Assembly (NCBI GenBank): GCA_011048855.1
Contig: DSCZ01000234.1
Span: forward strand, 1-13,931
Source of the DNA: Desulfobacteraceae bacterium
GTDB taxonomy: Bacteria > Desulfobacterota > DSM-4660 > Desulfatiglandales > Desulfatiglandaceae
Length of the DNA stretch: 13,931 bases
Direction of reading: 5' to 3'
Shown one piece after another: positions 6,545 to 13,890 of this stretch; the stretch's first letter is position 1, and each line of letters opens with the position of its first letter. The notes under the pieces are model-generated. The model was given only the letters and a program-made list of their open reading frames with translations. It had not been told where the DNA came from and did not search any database. The translations under genes were made by a program, and so were the position numbers.

Positions 6545-8093
6545 ACGCCCCCCTTTGAAGATGAAGGCAGGTGATCCGATCCGCCATCACGAACTCGGAG
6601 CCGGAAAAGTGATCGGATTTGTCCGGGGCGGTCGCATCGTAAGGGTCGAGTTTGAGGAAATACCCGGGACGCGATGGGAAATCCCTTTAGAGGAGATAGA
6701 GGTTTTATCCTCTAAAACCGACAGTCCCGGTTCTCCTCAAAAGAAAAGAGCCCCCAGGCCTAAAAAGAAGCCTGAAAAAGATTCATTTGCATCGGATAAA
6801 CCCGAAAGCACCCCTCGGGAAAAACCGGCTGAGGGCGTCGATCCGGATTCGGTCTCTATAACGGCACATCAGGCAATAGAGGCGCTTCGTCTCGGCGTTG
6901 TTCCTTCATTTCACCTGGACACCTACACCGTAGGCAGGGATATGGAGCTTTACGTGATTCTCCGGGACCTCGAATCCGCGGCCGAAAACGGCGGGCTCAG
7001 GGTTGTTCTGGGGGATTACGGAACCGGCAAAACTCATTTTCTCGAAATGGCCGAGCTTCTCGCCCTGGAAAAGGGTTTCCTCTCGACACGGGCGACCCTG
7101 GACAGCCGCGAGGTGATGGCCGACAGGCCCCGACGCATTTATAACATGCTCGCGGGCGGCATCCGCTATCCGGATGACCCGACACTGGAGCGCCGGGGCC
7201 TGGGGCCGCTTTTGCGGAAAGCCGTGGGGGATTTGAATCTGATCCGCCGATGGAACAGAAAATCCCATTCCGATTACCATCCATATCTGGCCCCCGCTCT
7301 TTTCTACATGGCCGTTCTGCCGTCAATCGAAAAGGGCGACGATCTGGAAGAACGCCTGGTGGACTGGATCGAGGGCTCGGAAGTGGCGAGCAACATGGAG
7401 TTGGAAGATCGACTTCGCAGCATGACGGGAGTAAGGAAAAGGCTTTATGCCCTGAAGGATTTCCGTACAGTTACCCATCTCTATACACTTATACTCGGAG
7501 GGATCGCTGAACTGGCCCGGCAGGTCGGATACAAAGGCCTGGCGATCATGGTCGACGAAGCGGAATTCTACAGTGTGCTTCGAGGCCGGGATCGGACTTT
7601 TTCGGACATCCTGTTCAAGACGTTCGCCGCGGCCTGCCTCCCGGCATCCATGCTTCGCTTCGACCCTGACGGCCTGCCCAGGGGAGGGCAGGCCATTCAT
7701 CAAAGTTTTGCCTACAGATACGGTGAAAACCAGCCTCTCTACTGTATCTTTGCCCTGACCCACGATCCGGACGGAAAGTTACTCCTGGAAAAGGCTCTCC
7801 CCGCCGAACGCTTCATCGAACTCAAACATTTCGACAGCACGGACTACGTCATTCTTTCAAATCGTGTGCTTTCATTATATGCTCTCGCCGATTCCGGGTT
7901 CGCCCCGGGCCGTGACCTTTCTTCACTGATGGCAAAGGTCATCGAGCCTTGTCACCTGCACGGGCTCATTGAAAACCCCAGGCAGGCACTGAAATTTATC
8001 ACCGAAATTGTTGATATAACCAGGCATTGTCCGGATAAACTGAAGCCCACGCTCAGAAACCTTGAAAGGCGTCTAAACGCAACCGGGCGATGA
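6537..8093 (+). CDS. BrxC/BrxD-type P-loop ATPase with N-terminal Tudor/CarD-like domain (second of two)
   Basis: The product has 518 residues from the preferred start. Residues 8-57 (GDPIRHHELGAGKVIGF, then VRVEFEE and a final hydrophobic strand) resemble the small SH3-like barrel of CarD and of the UvrD/PcrA Tudor domain, which bind RNA polymerase or DNA-associated partners. A proline- and lysine-rich linker spans about 58-100. The ATPase follows: Walker A GDYGTGKTH (159-167) and Walker B LAIMVDE (335-341). The overall fold matches DUF2791, and it shares the (Y/D)YG(G/T)GKTHFL core with the upstream ATPase, so the two are probably ancient paralogues with divided roles. It overlaps the upstream gene by 8 bases and the downstream helicase by 4 (ATGA at 8090-8093), which favours a fixed stoichiometric complex. 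The barrel assignment is by pattern only. Confidence 0.88.
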   Translation: MPERPPLKMKAGDPIRHHELGAGKVIGFVRGGRIVRVEFEEIPGTRWEIPLEEIEVLSSKTDSPGSPQKKRAPRPKKKPEKDSFASDKPESTPREKPAEGVDPDSVSITAHQAIEALRLGVVPSFHLDTYTVGRDMELYVILRDLESAAENGGLRVVLGDYGTGKTHFLEMAELLALEKGFLSTRATLDSREVMADRPRRIYNMLAGGIRYPDDPTLERRGLGPLLRKAVGDLNLIRRWNRKSHSDYHPYLAPALFYMAVLPSIEKGDDLEERLVDWIEGSEVASNMELEDRLRSMTGVRKRLYALKDFRTVTHLYTLILGGIAELARQVGYKGLAIMVDEAEFYSVLRGRDRTFSDILFKTFAAACLPASMLRFDPDGLPRGGQAIHQSFAYRYGENQPLYCIFALTHDPDGKLLLEKALPAERFIELKHFDSTDYVILSNRVLSLYALADSGFAPGRDLSSLMAKVIEPCHLHGLIENPRQALKFITEIVDITRHCPDKLKPTLRNLERRLNATGR

Positions 8094-10129
8094 CAAATTC
8101 CAGCGACATTGAAGCTCTGAAAGCCTTAATACCTAGATCCTGGCATGCGCTGCTTGCCGGATTCAACACCCCGACAGCGGTGCAGATTCATGGAATTCCC
8201 TCTATAATGGCCGGCAATCCGGTCCTTCTCATCGCCCCGACTGCAGCCGGCAAAACCGAAGCCTACACGGCCCCTTTGGCCGAAAAAATCCTTTCCGGCC
8301 GGGAAGACCTCTCCGCGTGGATCATTTCACCGACAAGAGCCCTGGTAAATGATCTGTCAAGGAGAATCACCCCACGCCTGGCTGCAATAGGGCTTCGCAC
8401 GGGGCGCCGTACAGGCGAGCGGAAGGAAATTTCAGGCCCAAAACCACCTCATATGGTCATCACGACTCCTGAGTCGCTGGATTCGATTCTCGCTCGCACT
8501 CCCTCGATATTATCCCGGTCCCGGTTCATGGTTCTTGACGAAGTGCACATGCTGGCCGGCACTCCCAGGGGAGACCAGCTGGCCTGTCTCATTTCGCGGG
8601 TTCGCATGGTCGCCCCGGATATCCAGGTTATAGGCTCTTCTGCCACGGTGGATGATCCGGAAGATATCTCCCGTCGATATCTTGGTGATAACGCGGAAAT
8701 CATCCAGATACCCGGGGTTCGGCCCATCTTTGCCGAATATATCGAGGGTGGCACCGCCGGGCTGGCCGGGGCGCTTTATCGTCTGACCCGACAACCTGAC
8801 GGGGTTCGGAAAGCACTTGTGTTCGTCCGGCGTCGGGCCGATGCTGAAAGGCTTTTTTCGGCGTTCAAGGGCCGCCGGCCTTTCGGGGGCTCCGTTTTCC
8901 TGCATCATGGGAGCCTGTCAAGGCAAAGACGTGAAACCGTCGAGCACAGAATGCTCACCGGCACGGCCGGCCTGTGCTTCGCAACATCCACTCTGGAGGT
9001 GGGAATCGACATCGGAGATATTGATCTTGTAGTTCTGGCGGGTCTTCCTCCCGATGTATCTTCATTGCTCCAGCGCATCGGCCGTGGTAACAGACGCTCC
9101 AGTGTGGCGCGGGTATGCTGTATGGTTGAAAACGATGCTGAGCGCCTCCGTTACGAACATCTTATCGAAGCCGCCAGAAAAGGCCGCCTTTTGCAGGGAC
9201 ACTATACTTTCCGCCCGTCCGTCCTGGCTCAGCAATGCCTGAGCTTGATCGAACAAACACCCAACAAATGGATCACCGCCGGGGCGATGAGATCGAGACT
9301 TCCCGGCTGGCTGAAACAGACCGGGTGGCCGGAGAGACTCCCTGAACTGCTGGAGCATCTGGCGGCCAGGAGATGGCTTTATCCCTCAAGGCACGGAAGA
9401 TACAGGATCGGGGAGAAGCTGGAGCAGGCCTTCGAACGGGGACTTGTTCATACAAATATTGATAGCAACCAACAGGTAATCGAGTTGGTGGATCAGGACA
9501 CCCTCCAGGTGATCGGGTCACTGCCCAGGTTTTCGGCAAACGATGGGCCGGTGCTTCTGAACGGCAGGCGGCTCAGAATTTCAAGGTCCTTGAGCCGGTC
9601 CAAAGCCATGGTTGCAGACACCGACGCACGGGCCGCTTTGAAAGTTCCGGCCGGCCGGGGGCCTACGACATCCACCGCCCTGGCTCAAGATTTCGCACGT
9701 TTCATCGGCCTCAACACCCATGCCGTGCCGATCGTACCCATGGAAAACGGGGGCGTCGCGTTTTTTCATTTCCTGGGGGATTTATGGGGTTGTTTGCTGG
9801 GGGGGTTGATTGAAGACCGAACCGGCACAAGGCCCATCGCGGGAAACGCCTTTTGCCTCTTATTGAGCTCCGTCCCGGAAATTTTCCCCCTGAGCGCCCG
9901 AAACGAAGACATCCTGGGGACTGCACTACGTCATCGTAAAAGGCTATTCCGTTTCATTCTCGAAGGTCCGTGGGCGAAAGATATACCACTCGAATGGCGC
10001 AGCCGACACCTTCTCGACTGCCTGAACATCGAAGAATTCCGCAATGTCCTTAAGGCCTTTGCGATTCAAAATCCCGCCCCGCCCGGGTTGGAGCGGATTC
10101 TCATCACCCTTGCGCCCTCGCTGTTGTAA
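8090..10129 (+). CDS. Lhr/BrxHI-type DEVH helicase
   Basis: The 679-residue protein has all superfamily 2 motifs. These are a Q-like segment (about 24-33), Walker A APTAAGKT (49-56), motif Ia SPTRALVNDL (80-89), TTPESL (125-130), DEVH (150-153), SSAT (183-186), FATSTLEVGIDIG (297-309) and QRIGRGNRR (328-336). After the core come a winged-helix-like region (about 380-445) and a beta-rich segment (about 455-515), as in Lhr-like helicases. The size fits BrxHI of type 2 BREX, which is usually encoded beside BrxD, and here the gene directly follows two BrxD-like ATPases. Lhr-type enzymes unwind DNA or RNA-DNA hybrids with 3' to 5' polarity; that activity is family knowledge. It is the last cassette gene, and its stop lies 10 bases before the right direct repeat. 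Confidence 0.93.
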   Translation: MTNSSDIEALKALIPRSWHALLAGFNTPTAVQIHGIPSIMAGNPVLLIAPTAAGKTEAYTAPLAEKILSGREDLSAWIISPTRALVNDLSRRITPRLAAIGLRTGRRTGERKEISGPKPPHMVITTPESLDSILARTPSILSRSRFMVLDEVHMLAGTPRGDQLACLISRVRMVAPDIQVIGSSATVDDPEDISRRYLGDNAEIIQIPGVRPIFAEYIEGGTAGLAGALYRLTRQPDGVRKALVFVRRRADAERLFSAFKGRRPFGGSVFLHHGSLSRQRRETVEHRMLTGTAGLCFATSTLEVGIDIGDIDLVVLAGLPPDVSSLLQRIGRGNRRSSVARVCCMVENDAERLRYEHLIEAARKGRLLQGHYTFRPSVLAQQCLSLIEQTPNKWITAGAMRSRLPGWLKQTGWPERLPELLEHLAARRWLYPSRHGRYRIGEKLEQAFERGLVHTNIDSNQQVIELVDQDTLQVIGSLPRFSANDGPVLLNGRRLRISRSLSRSKAMVADTDARAALKVPAGRGPTTSTALAQDFARFIGLNTHAVPIVPMENGGVAFFHFLGDLWGCLLGGLIEDRTGTRPIAGNAFCLLLSSVPEIFPLSARNEDILGTALRHRKRLFRFILEGPWAKDIPLEWRSRHLLDCLNIEEFRNVLKAFAIQNPAPPGLERILITLAPSLL

Positions 10130-10139
10130 AACCAATGTA

Positions 10140-10175
10140 CCCGGTGCGCGGTAGCAAAATACTGCCCCTCCAGCG
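10140..10175 (+). repeat. Right copy of the nth 3'-end direct repeat; candidate attR with a ghost nth C terminus
   Basis: Bases 10140-10167 match 739-766 exactly, at an offset of 9,401, and the match extends with two mismatches to 10175. In the frame corresponding to nth the copy reads RCAVAKYCPSSGI and then TAA at 10181-10183, so it could be the native end of the gene before insertion. The repeat lies in the short space between the helicase stop and the convergent methyltransferase gene. No tRNA or integrase gene is next to it. Confidence 0.8.
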
Positions 10176-10206
10176 GTATATAACAGCTACAGGATCGTTT
10201 CCCCTT

Positions 10207-11640
10207 TCATGATCCGTCAAAATCAGCCGTAATTTCAGCAATTTTGGAGAGAGTGGCGGCCGGAAGACTTTCGACCATGTGATCGGAAAGCAGGATCTCC
10301 ACCTTTTCATGCGCCCGGTCGAGCAGGCTTTTGCCCCCATCCTGCTTCCAGCGGTCGTGGCCCGACCGGTTCAGCAGCTCAGGGCGCCACTGGGCGGTCC
10401 TGAAATGCGCAAGAGTATGAGGGTGAACAAGATAGTTTCCGCCCGGCCCCACCTCGGCGATGGGCCCGGCGGCCAATTCTTCTTCGCCCATTGGAAAGCC
10501 GCCTGAAAAACGTCGTGACATGCTTATCACTTCGTCCATGATCACCACCATCTCGAAGCTGCCGGCGAGACCGAAATCATGATAGCCCACATCATGGTTG
10601 AGGCCTGCCCGCCAGAGGCAGGAAAGCAGCGTCAGCACAGAGGCCTCCATCACGGCCTGCCCGTCGGGGACCTGGCTGTCGGTTGTGCCGGCGTACCCCC
10701 AGCTGGGCAACCCGTAAAATTTGCTCATATCAAGCGCAGCCATATACGCCAGATAGTATTCCGGGGCGTTGTAGGAACTCTGGGCGGTGGCCATATCCAT
10801 CACCGCCGGCCCCATACCCATGATGAAAGGCGCCCCGGGTGTTTTCAGCTGATGGACCACGAGCCCGCACAAGCACTCGGCCAGGCCCTGGCTCACGTGG
10901 CCCGCGACGGTCACCGGCGCCGTGGCGCCTGCCAGGGGCGCCGGGGAGTAAACCAGGGGTATTCGGTGTTCCGCACAGAACAGAAGTTTAGCCAGGCTTT
11001 CAAAGGAATGGGTCAGCGGGCTTGTGGGTTCGGTGTAATGGATGATATAGGGCGCGGCGGCCAGTCTTGCGGCGCCGCCTCGTATGACCGAAGCGATTTC
11101 CCACATGGCCTTTAGATCCCGGGTATTGTGCGACGTACAAACGATCGGCTTCACCGAGTTTTCCAGCATTGCCCTGAACGTCATCAAAAACGCCCGGTGA
11201 GGCTCTTCGTCCGAAGGATACGCAAATGACATGATGAAATCCATCTGGTCCAGCGCATCGGCGAGACGCGCAGCGTTCCGGGCGTCTTCGAGCACGCAGG
11301 GGCGCCTCTCCATGGTCCTGGAATCAATGAAATAAATCAGATCCGAACCCGTCCCGAAATAAGCCTCTTCGCCGCCCAGCTCCATGCAGGGTTCCCCGCA
11401 CCGGTTGCAGATCGTTATTCGGGACGGGGCCCCGGAAACGCACCGCTCGACGATTTCCGGCGGAATGGTGTAGACATCGCCCGCCCTGACACCGCATCCC
11501 GCTTCCCTGAGCAGCTCACCGGCCTCCGGATGAAGCACACGCATCCCTGTCTGAGACAATATCCGGGTAACGTTTCGGTGAACAAGTTCCTTCTGTTCCT
11601 TTGTCAGCATTGCGCATTCAGGAATCGCCTGCATTTTCAT
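10207..11640 (-). CDS. Non-pyrrolysine MttB-family methyltransferase
   Basis: From ATG at 11640 the product has 477 residues, the usual size for the trimethylamine methyltransferase (MttB) superfamily. These cytoplasmic TIM-barrel enzymes move a methyl group from a quaternary amine to a corrinoid protein. Recognisable segments are an N-terminal helical part, HYTEPTSPLTHS (about 201-212), SPAPLAGATAPVT (about 232-244) and a GYAGTTDSQVPDGQA stretch (about 315-329). The frame has no in-frame TAG, so it is not the pyrrolysine enzyme but resembles glycine-betaine (MtgB) or carnitine-type (MtcB) relatives; the substrate cannot be told. A GAGGA site precedes ATG 11640, and the aldehyde oxidoreductase stop is 7 bases upstream, so the two are probably co-transcribed. 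A longer frame reaching 11817 overlaps that gene and is not preferred. No corrinoid protein gene is in the window. Confidence 0.9.
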   Translation of the reverse strand: MKMQAIPECAMLTKEQKELVHRNVTRILSQTGMRVLHPEAGELLREAGCGVRAGDVYTIPPEIVERCVSGAPSRITICNRCGEPCMELGGEEAYFGTGSDLIYFIDSRTMERRPCVLEDARNAARLADALDQMDFIMSFAYPSDEEPHRAFLMTFRAMLENSVKPIVCTSHNTRDLKAMWEIASVIRGGAARLAAAPYIIHYTEPTSPLTHSFESLAKLLFCAEHRIPLVYSPAPLAGATAPVTVAGHVSQGLAECLCGLVVHQLKTPGAPFIMGMGPAVMDMATAQSSYNAPEYYLAYMAALDMSKFYGLPSWGYAGTTDSQVPDGQAVMEASVLTLLSCLWRAGLNHDVGYHDFGLAGSFEMVVIMDEVISMSRRFSGGFPMGEEELAAGPIAEVGPGGNYLVHPHTLAHFRTAQWRPELLNRSGHDRWKQDGGKSLLDRAHEKVEILLSDHMVESLPAATLSKIAEITADFDGS

Positions 11641-11647
11641 GTCGTCC

Positions 11648-13453
11648 TCATTCAACAAGTTCGAGTCGTTCGAGCAGCTCTGCGGTGGGCCGCCCGGAAT
11701 CGTCCCAGCCCATCCGCCGATAAAAGTCGAGAGTTGGAGGGGCTGCAACCCGTTTTTCCGCCCCGGCACGATATGCCGGCATATCAAATATCTCCGGCAG
11801 CCGGTCCTCGGAACCATCGAGACCGCAGCGAAGATTCAGCATCCGTTCAAGCACCGCTGTGCGCTCCCCGGCCGCCATCAGTTCTTCGGGCTTGAGGTCC
11901 AAGCCGGTCAAGGCCGAAGCCAGGGAAGCTTCCCGGTCGAGAGTCCATGAGCGGCCGAGGCTCAAGACCGGTACCTTGCACAAGCCAAGGCAGTCCAGGC
12001 TGTAGGATACGAGCATGGCCCTGCGGACAAGGGCCGCCGTGTCAACTGCCGCTCCGGCCGCCGTGCTTCCACCTGTTTCACTGGGAAGGGAATACTCGAG
12101 TGCCGGATAGAGGTCGTTGAAATCCCCACCCCTTCCGGCCACGGCATAGGCCAGGGCCGTCGCCGGAAGGGCGCCCGGATGGTATCCCGAAAGTTCAAGG
12201 CCCTTTACATGAGCCGCGTAGCGATGGGCGTCACCACCCAGCTCCATGGCCGCCCGCCTCACCCCTTCCGCCAGCAGGTCTCCGATCCCCTCCCGTTGAA
12301 CGATAAGACGGATAATTTTCTCCATGGCCTCCGCATCCCCCCATACCGGAGCAACGCCCGGCCGCCGGGGTAAAAGACCCCGTTCGTGGAGGTCCATGGC
12401 GAATGCAAGCACGCCTCCGGTCGAAATGTTATCGATCCCCAGGCGGGAGCAGAGATTGTCAAGGTGGACGACTTTTTCGAGATTTGACAGGCCGCACCGA
12501 GGGCCGAGAGCCATGAGCGGCTCGAATTCAGGCCGTACGGAACGGCGGGGCAGTCCGGGAATTTCAAGCTCGGCCTTGCACTTCACCGGGCATCGTGGGC
12601 ACCCCCTGCGTTTTATCACGCCGGCGGTTAAAAGACGGCCGTCGAGTCGTGAAATACTACCGAAACGCGTGCTGCGAAAATTGAAAGCAGACATGATCCC
12701 TGCATCGTGCGCCCACTTCAAATAGCCGGCGCCTCCATGGGCCGAAAGAAATGGAAATTCGGGGAAACGCGCTATTTCCTTTGCATATCCCGCCGTGGCG
12801 GCCCGGCTGCCGGAACCCGCCGGTCCTCTTCCGCCCGGCACCCCTTGGACGACGATCGCTTTCAAGCCTTTGGCTCCCATCACGGCACCCAGGCCCGTAC
12901 GGCCCGCTGCATGGTGACCGCCCGCCATGATGCAGGCGAATCGAACGCCGTTTTCCCCTCCCGGACCTACAGCGAGCACTGATGAGTGCTTCGTCCCGGC
13001 CTCTTTCTGAAGAACCCGGGCGGTTTCCACGGTATCGGCGCCCCACAGCGCCGGGGCCTGGACCACCCGGGCTTCGCCCCCCTGTATCCAGAGCACCGAT
13101 GGAACCTCCGCACGGCCCCGGATAACCAGCGCCCTTATGCCCTGGCCCACAAGCCGCTCGGCCGTCGATCCACCCACATTGGAGCTTCCAAGCAGGCCTG
13201 TGAGAGGAGAACGGGCCGTGACGTGAAGCCGGGAAGCGGCCGGCGCCCCCATCCCGGCAAGCATCCCGCAGGAAAGCAGCAAATCACTTCCAGGCTCCAG
13301 CGGATCAATCTTTTCGATATCCGTCATTGAGAAATACCATGCATTAAAACCCCGCCCGAACAGCATCATCCTTTGCGCTTCGGCCGGAAACGCTGTTTTC
13401 TCGACATCGCCGGTGTCTAGATTTACAAATATAATTTTTCCTGCTGCATCCAT
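11648..13453 (-). CDS. Aldehyde ferredoxin oxidoreductase (tungsten/molybdenum bis-pterin enzyme)
   Basis: The 601-residue protein has the full length of the AOR family (about 605 in Pyrococcus furiosus). The N-terminal domain (about 1-210) shows the family segments SPLTGLLGSSNVGG (82-95) and GPGGENGVRFA (163-173). The [4Fe-4S] ligands are C285, C288 and C292 (CPRCPVKC), with the fourth at C492 in the DCLGLC motif (487-492). The enzyme oxidises aldehydes to carboxylic acids with ferredoxin as electron acceptor, or runs in reverse; the exact substrate is unknown. ATG 13453 fits the family start, but I see only a weak upstream site. It is the first gene of the probable two-gene minus-strand operon; coupling to a methyltransferase could mean aldehyde removal during breakdown of a methylated amine, which is speculative. 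Confidence 0.94.
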   Translation of the reverse strand: MDAAGKIIFVNLDTGDVEKTAFPAEAQRMMLFGRGFNAWYFSMTDIEKIDPLEPGSDLLLSCGMLAGMGAPAASRLHVTARSPLTGLLGSSNVGGSTAERLVGQGIRALVIRGRAEVPSVLWIQGGEARVVQAPALWGADTVETARVLQKEAGTKHSSVLAVGPGGENGVRFACIMAGGHHAAGRTGLGAVMGAKGLKAIVVQGVPGGRGPAGSGSRAATAGYAKEIARFPEFPFLSAHGGAGYLKWAHDAGIMSAFNFRSTRFGSISRLDGRLLTAGVIKRRGCPRCPVKCKAELEIPGLPRRSVRPEFEPLMALGPRCGLSNLEKVVHLDNLCSRLGIDNISTGGVLAFAMDLHERGLLPRRPGVAPVWGDAEAMEKIIRLIVQREGIGDLLAEGVRRAAMELGGDAHRYAAHVKGLELSGYHPGALPATALAYAVAGRGGDFNDLYPALEYSLPSETGGSTAAGAAVDTAALVRRAMLVSYSLDCLGLCKVPVLSLGRSWTLDREASLASALTGLDLKPEELMAAGERTAVLERMLNLRCGLDGSEDRLPEIFDMPAYRAGAEKRVAAPPTLDFYRRMGWDDSGRPTAELLERLELVE

Positions 13454-13581
13454 CGCTTCGAGCTTTGATATGGATTAAAACCTTTTAAAACAAGCTTTTC
13501 AAAGAATCCGGACGGCCCGCTGTATTCCGACAAGGAACAATGCCTCAACCTGTTGGAGTTGTAAACCCAAAATTTGAAGAT

Positions 13582-13603
13582 GCCGGAGGGGAGCCCCCCC
13601 GGC
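13582..13603 (+). other. GC-rich imperfect hairpin
   Basis: GCCGG (13582-13586) pairs with CCGGC (13599-13603), and an inner run of G pairs with a run of C around a short loop, with one mismatch. There is no T-tract on either side, so an intrinsic terminator is not supported. It may be part of an intergenic repeat element. Confidence 0.45.
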
Positions 13604-13640
13604 GCAGCCGGAATCGGAAGGGGCTACATGAAAAACAGAC

Positions 13641-13685
13641 GATACCGACGCCGATACCAACACCAACACTTACACCAACACCGGC
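13641..13685 (+). repeat. Degenerate period-6 repeat (ACCAAC/ACCGAC type)
   Basis: The run alternates units such as GATACC, GACGCC, AACACC and TACACC for about 45 bases. A second short run of similar nature (GACGATTACGACAACGACAA) follows near 13733-13752. From memory, such runs are common in intergenic regions of Desulfobacterota, often near four-helix-bundle (S23-type) genes; none is seen here. Confidence 0.6.
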
Positions 13686-13860
13686 AGTGCGGGCCAGGCC
13701 AGAATTTCTTTTCGGCACTCCAAAAAGATCGATGACGATTACGACAACGACAACCGTTCCGCTTGCGCTCCACTGACAACGACTGAACTCCAGGCGAGTA
13801 AAGGCCGGGGCGGGGACGTCGCTACTACAAAACATTAAAATTAAAATCCAGATCGGCAGT

Positions 13861-13890
13861 GTGGGAGCACTTTGTAAGTGCGATTATGGC
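13861..13890 (+). repeat. REP-like palindromic element
   Basis: GTGGGAGC is followed by the perfect inverted repeat GCACTT (13867-13872), loop TGT, AAGTGC (13876-13881), then GATTATGGC. This layout, GTGGGAGC followed by a short palindrome and GCGAT, recalls REP sequences of Pseudomonas and Xanthomonadales that are moved by RAYT transposases. Only one copy is in the window, so the assignment is by resemblance. Confidence 0.45.

Noticed and set aside
5261..10129. A bona fide BREX locus
   Set aside because: BrxD- and BrxHI-like genes are present, but PglZ and PglX, which define BREX, are absent on both sides: nth lies upstream and metabolic genes lie downstream.
814..10129. A tellurite-resistance (Ter)-linked helicase/ATPase operon
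   Set aside because: Such operons can include similar ATPases and helicases, but I see no TerB, TerC, TerD or TerY motif in any product. The 289-residue protein does not show a TerB pattern that I can confirm.
10192..10215. Terminator between the convergent helicase and methyltransferase genes
   Set aside because: GGATC and GATCC are only five bases each with a 14-base loop, and the structure overlaps the methyltransferase stop; too weak to call.
10579..11115. A plus-strand gene opposite the methyltransferase
   Set aside because: It is antisense to a clear family member, has no recognisable domain and no ribosome site; it is a by-product of GC-rich codon use.
10207..11640. Pyrrolysine-containing trimethylamine methyltransferase
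   Set aside because: The frame runs without an in-frame TAG through the region where MttB has pyrrolysine, so it belongs to the non-pyrrolysine branch.
13454..13500. Sigma-70 promoter for the aldehyde oxidoreductase operon on the minus strand
   Set aside because: A TTGTTT/TATCAA pair 17 bases apart can be drawn, but it matches consensus at only 7 of 12 positions in an A/T-rich stretch.
13540..13835. Small genes in the intergenic region on either strand
   Set aside because: Their translations are the period-6 repeat and have no ribosome binding site or recognisable domain.
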